This document shows positions 61,238 to 64,000 of a DNA stretch of 64,000 nucleotides, in pieces. The notes beneath the pieces are model-generated. The model did not search any database and was not told the origin of the DNA. It worked only from the letters and a program-made list of their open reading frames with translations. A program made the position numbers and the translations under genes. Source of the DNA: Bacteroidetes bacterium GWF2_33_16 (GTDB taxonomy: Bacteria > Bacteroidota > Bacteroidia > Bacteroidales > UBA12077); NCBI GenBank assembly GCA_001768565.1, contig MEOE01000007.1, forward strand, positions 62,001-126,000, in the 5' to 3' direction. The stretch's first letter is position 1; each line of letters opens with the position of its first letter.

Positions 61238-62818
61238 TTAAAACTCACTTACACTTCCTTTTTTCGGATAGTCCAGAGTATAATGTAACCCGCGGCTTTC
61301 GTGCAGATTTTGTGCCATTTTAATAATCAGATAACCAACTTTAATTAGATTACGCAATTCACAAAGTTTTTGCGAGAGTATCGATTTTTTATATAACTCT
61401 TCTGTTTCGGTAAATATAATCTCAAGTCTTTTTCGGGCTCTTTCCAACCGAAGATTTGAACGTACAATACCAACATAATTACTCATTATTTGCTGCATTT
61501 CTTTGTAGTTCTGAGTAATCATAACCATTTCTTCGGGATAGGATGTTCCTCCTGCATCCCATTCAGGAACAGATTTGTTAATCTTAATTGATGTAAACTT
61601 CAGGAGTGCATGTTTAGCAGCTTTGTCGGCATAAACAATAGCTTCGAGCAGCGAATTTGAAGCAAGCCTGTTGGCTCCATGCAATCCGGTTGACGAAACT
61701 TCGCCAGCTGCATATAAATTATGAATTGAACTGTGTCCATTCATGTCTACCTTTATTCCTCCGCACATGTAATGCGCTGCTGGAACTACAGGTATTGGGT
61801 CTTTTGTAATATCAGTCCCGTGTTTAAGGCACTTTTCGTAAATATTAGGGAAATGCTCTTTAAGTTTTTCCGAATTAAGATGCGTGGCATCAAGGTAAAC
61901 AAAATCATCACCGCGAATTTTTAACTCATGGTCAATAGCTCGTGCAACAATATCGCGGGGAGCAAGGCAGCCACGGGTATCGTATTTTTGCATAAATTCT
62001 TTTCCATCGACGGTTTTTAAAATCGCACCAAAGCCACGTAGAGCCTCTGTTATTAAAAAAGAGGGTCTTTCTCCCGGGTTATAAAATGAGGTAGGGTGAA
62101 ACTGAATAAATTCTAAATTTTCGATTGTTCCTTTTGCCCGGTAAACCATTGCTATGCCATCACCGGTTGCAATCTGGGGATTGGTCGTTGTATCATAAAT
62201 ATTTCCAGTACCTCCGGTTGCCATCAATGTAACTTTTGAAAGGAAAGTATGCACCTGATCTGTATTTAAATCCAAAACATACGCTCCGTAACATTCAATA
62301 TCGGGATAACCACGCTTAACAAGTTTTCCCAAATGGTGCTGAGTAATTACTTCAACAGCAAAATGATACTCATAAATCTCAATATTTTTATGTTCACGCA
62401 CTCTTTTAACAAGTGCATTTTCTATTTCCTGTCCAGTATTGTCTTTATGATGTAAAACGCGATACTCAGAATGGCCACCTTCTCGTCCCATATCATATTT
62501 GCCGGTTTCATTTTTATCAAACCGAACACCCCAGTCAATGAGTTGTTGAATTTGTTCAGGGGCTTCTTTTACTACCATCTCAACTACTTCACGGTTACAA
62601 AATCCATCACCACAAATTAAGGTATCCTGAATATGTTTGTGGAAATTGTCAGGATCGTACATTACTGCTGCAATACCACCTTGGGCATAACGTGTATTTG
62701 TTTCGTCAATACTCGTTTTCGAGATAATAATAACCTTACCCTGATCAGCAACTTTTAAAGCAAAACTTAATCCTGCAAGTCCGCTTCCAATTACCAGAAA
62801 GTCTGTTTCTTTGATCAT
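61238..62818 (-). CDS. nadB: L-aspartate oxidase
   Basis: A 526-residue cytoplasmic flavoenzyme that oxidises L-aspartate to iminoaspartate, the first step of de novo NAD synthesis. It shares the SdhA fold: FAD-binding VIGSGLAGLSFALK at the N-terminus, TRYAQGGIAAV, FHPTSFY, the active-site Arg in APRDIVARAI, GGIKVD and HGANRLASNSLLEAI. The lone NadB layout and length fit well, and the HLQ-type quinone sites of SdhA are absent. It is divergent from glyS. nadA and nadC are not in the window. Confidence 0.96.
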   Translation of the reverse strand: MIKETDFLVIGSGLAGLSFALKVADQGKVIIISKTSIDETNTRYAQGGIAAVMYDPDNFHKHIQDTLICGDGFCNREVVEMVVKEAPEQIQQLIDWGVRFDKNETGKYDMGREGGHSEYRVLHHKDNTGQEIENALVKRVREHKNIEIYEYHFAVEVITQHHLGKLVKRGYPDIECYGAYVLDLNTDQVHTFLSKVTLMATGGTGNIYDTTTNPQIATGDGIAMVYRAKGTIENLEFIQFHPTSFYNPGERPSFLITEALRGFGAILKTVDGKEFMQKYDTRGCLAPRDIVARAIDHELKIRGDDFVYLDATHLNSEKLKEHFPNIYEKCLKHGTDITKDPIPVVPAAHYMCGGIKVDMNGHSSIHNLYAAGEVSSTGLHGANRLASNSLLEAIVYADKAAKHALLKFTSIKINKSVPEWDAGGTSYPEEMVMITQNYKEMQQIMSNYVGIVRSNLRLERARKRLEIIFTETEELYKKSILSQKLCELRNLIKVGYLIIKMAQNLHESRGLHYTLDYPKKGSVSEF

Positions 62819-62842
62819 GATTGAGATTATTATTGAGTTTTA

Positions 62843-62850
62843 CAAATATA
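62843..62850 (-). promoter_or_regulatory. nadB -7 box
   Basis: TATATTTG on the minus strand (62850-62843) is a perfect TAnnTTTG, 25 bases before the nadB ATG. TTTG sequences upstream are at gaps of 12 and 25 bases, neither ideal. Confidence 0.4.
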
Positions 62851-62916
62851 GAAATAGTTTAACAAAAAAGAACCACAAAAAGGATTGATGTAATGATATA
62901 AGCATTAAATATATTG

Positions 62917-62947
62917 TTTGAAATGAGAACTATTTCAACTATTTTTG
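62917..62947 (+). promoter_or_regulatory. glyS promoter
   Basis: TTTG (62917-62920), exactly 19 bases, then TATTTTTG (62940-62947). Transcription should start near 62954, about 30 bases before the ATG. Confidence 0.65.
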
Positions 62948-62983
62948 TCGCATTATCAAAAAAAACAGAAAAAACAAAAAAAC

Positions 62984-64000
62984 ATGGCTCAGGACGATCT
63001 ATTTAAAAAGCTTATTGCACATACAAAAGAATATGGATATATTTTCCCATCAAGCGAAATTTACGATGGACTAAGTGCGGTTTATGATTATGGACAATAT
63101 GGTGTTGAATTAAAAAACAACATCAAACAATTTTGGTGGGATGCAATGGTTAAAATGCACGAAAATATTGTTGGTCTTGATTCGGCAATATTTATGCATC
63201 CCGATATCTGGAAAGCTTCTGGTCATGTGGGTGCATTTAACGATCCGTTAATCGATAATAAAGATTCGAAAAAGCGATACCGTGCTGACGATCTGGTTGA
63301 AGAACATATTGCTAAATACCAGGCAAAAATTGATAAAGATGTTGAAAAAGGTCAGAATAAGTTTGGTGATGCTTTTAACAAAGAACAATTTCTGGCAACT
63401 AATCCAAATGTTTTAAGAAATCAGGAAAAAATAAACGAGATAACTGCGCGCTTAACAAAAGCATTAACTTCAGATGATCTTGTTGAGCTAAAACAAATTA
63501 TTATTGATTGCGAGATTGCCGATCCAATTAGTGGTTCAAAAAACTGGACCGATGTTCGACAATTTAACCTGATGTTCGAAACCTTATTAGGTTCAACAGC
63601 CGATGGAGCAAGCAAAATATATTTACGCCCTGAAACCGCACAAGGAATTTTTGTGAATTACCTGAATGTGCAAAAATCAGGAAGAATGAAAATCCCTTTT
63701 GGAATAGCTCAGATTGGAAAAGCATTCCGTAACGAAATCGTTGCACGCCAGTTTATTTTTCGTATGCGCGAGTTTGAACAAATGGAAATGCAGTTTTTTG
63801 TAAAACCAGGAACCGAACTCGAATGGTTTGAACATTGGAAAAACCTGCGTATTAAATGGCATAAAGCAATGGGATTACCAGAAGAAAAATACCGTTTCCA
63901 CAAACACGATAAGCTGGCTCATTATGCCAATGCTGCTTTCGATATCGAATTTGAATTCCCTTTTGGATTTAAAGAACTGGAAGGAATCCATTCGCGTACC
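62984..64000 (+). CDS. glyS: Glycyl-tRNA synthetase, dimeric type, 5' part (cut by window end)
   Basis: 339 codons from ATG 62984 to the window edge. This is the single-chain, homodimeric class II enzyme (as in Gram-positives, archaea and eukaryotes), not the two-subunit GlyQS type. Signatures are FPSSEIYDGLSAVYDYGQYGVELK at the start, HVGAFNDP, and class II motif 2 with YLRPETAQGIFVNY, IGKAFRNEI and FIFRMREFEQMEMQFF. It charges tRNA-Gly with glycine. The anticodon-binding domain is beyond the window. Confidence 0.96.
   Translation, partial: MAQDDLFKKLIAHTKEYGYIFPSSEIYDGLSAVYDYGQYGVELKNNIKQFWWDAMVKMHENIVGLDSAIFMHPDIWKASGHVGAFNDPLIDNKDSKKRYRADDLVEEHIAKYQAKIDKDVEKGQNKFGDAFNKEQFLATNPNVLRNQEKINEITARLTKALTSDDLVELKQIIIDCEIADPISGSKNWTDVRQFNLMFETLLGSTADGASKIYLRPETAQGIFVNYLNVQKSGRMKIPFGIAQIGKAFRNEIVARQFIFRMREFEQMEMQFFVKPGTELEWFEHWKNLRIKWHKAMGLPEEKYRFHKHDKLAHYANAAFDIEFEFPFGFKELEGIHSRT

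Overview
This window looks like the chromosome of an AT-rich member of the Bacteroidota, most likely class Bacteroidia. The evidence is a SusC/SusD pair, a FecR/ECF-sigma/TonB-receptor set, a three-gene B-type succinate dehydrogenase, lipoproteins with acidic export signals after the lipobox Cys, and repeated promoters of the Bacteroidota type (TTG, about 19 bases, then TAnnTTTG). Placing it nearer than class level would be a guess.

Region 1 to 35 kb is mostly housekeeping. On the minus strand are a cut-off TonB-dependent receptor, a radical SAM protein and an OmpA-like lipoprotein, the last two separated by a short IS-derived (MITE-like) element. Then come dxs, tRNA-Leu(CAA), dCMP deaminase with a C-terminal protease, a Spy/CpxP-like protein, a Cache-HAMP-GAF-PAS sensor without an output domain, and polyphosphate kinase 2. 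A minus-strand operon (aminopeptidase P, a small STAS/SpoIIAA-like protein, an alpha/beta hydrolase and a GH20 hexosaminidase) diverges from sdhCAB. After that lie an ABC-2 exporter, an RlmL-type rRNA methyltransferase, a YhiN-type flavoprotein, a cell-surface signalling set (sigma, FecR, TonB receptor, DUF4249), a second M24 peptidase, a conserved hypothetical, a CPBP membrane protease, dusB and an S41-like protein.

Region 36.4 to 60.3 kb is the main accessory system, a polysaccharide utilisation locus. A membrane-anchored beta-propeller/Y_Y_Y/helix-turn-helix regulator precedes SusC, SusD, a surface glycan-binding lipoprotein, two GH144-like (glycoamylase-domain) lipoproteins, a 1061-residue discoidin plus six-hairpin enzyme, a sugar:cation symporter with a 210-residue periplasmic coiled-coil insert, a cytoplasmic GH35 enzyme and a 1107-residue GH94 phosphorylase. 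GH144, GH35 and a GH94 of this length together point to beta-1,2-glucan. The inferred flow is surface capture and cutting, SusCD import, periplasmic trimming, symport, then cytoplasmic transglycosylation and phosphorolysis to glucose 1-phosphate. A perfect hairpin at 45.5 kb divides the binding/uptake genes from the enzyme genes.

Region 60.3 to 64 kb holds a 947-base gene-free stretch with a strikingly structured element of about 420 bases, then nadB (minus) and the 5' part of glyS (plus, cut by the window end). I see no CRISPR array, transposase gene, prophage or rRNA.
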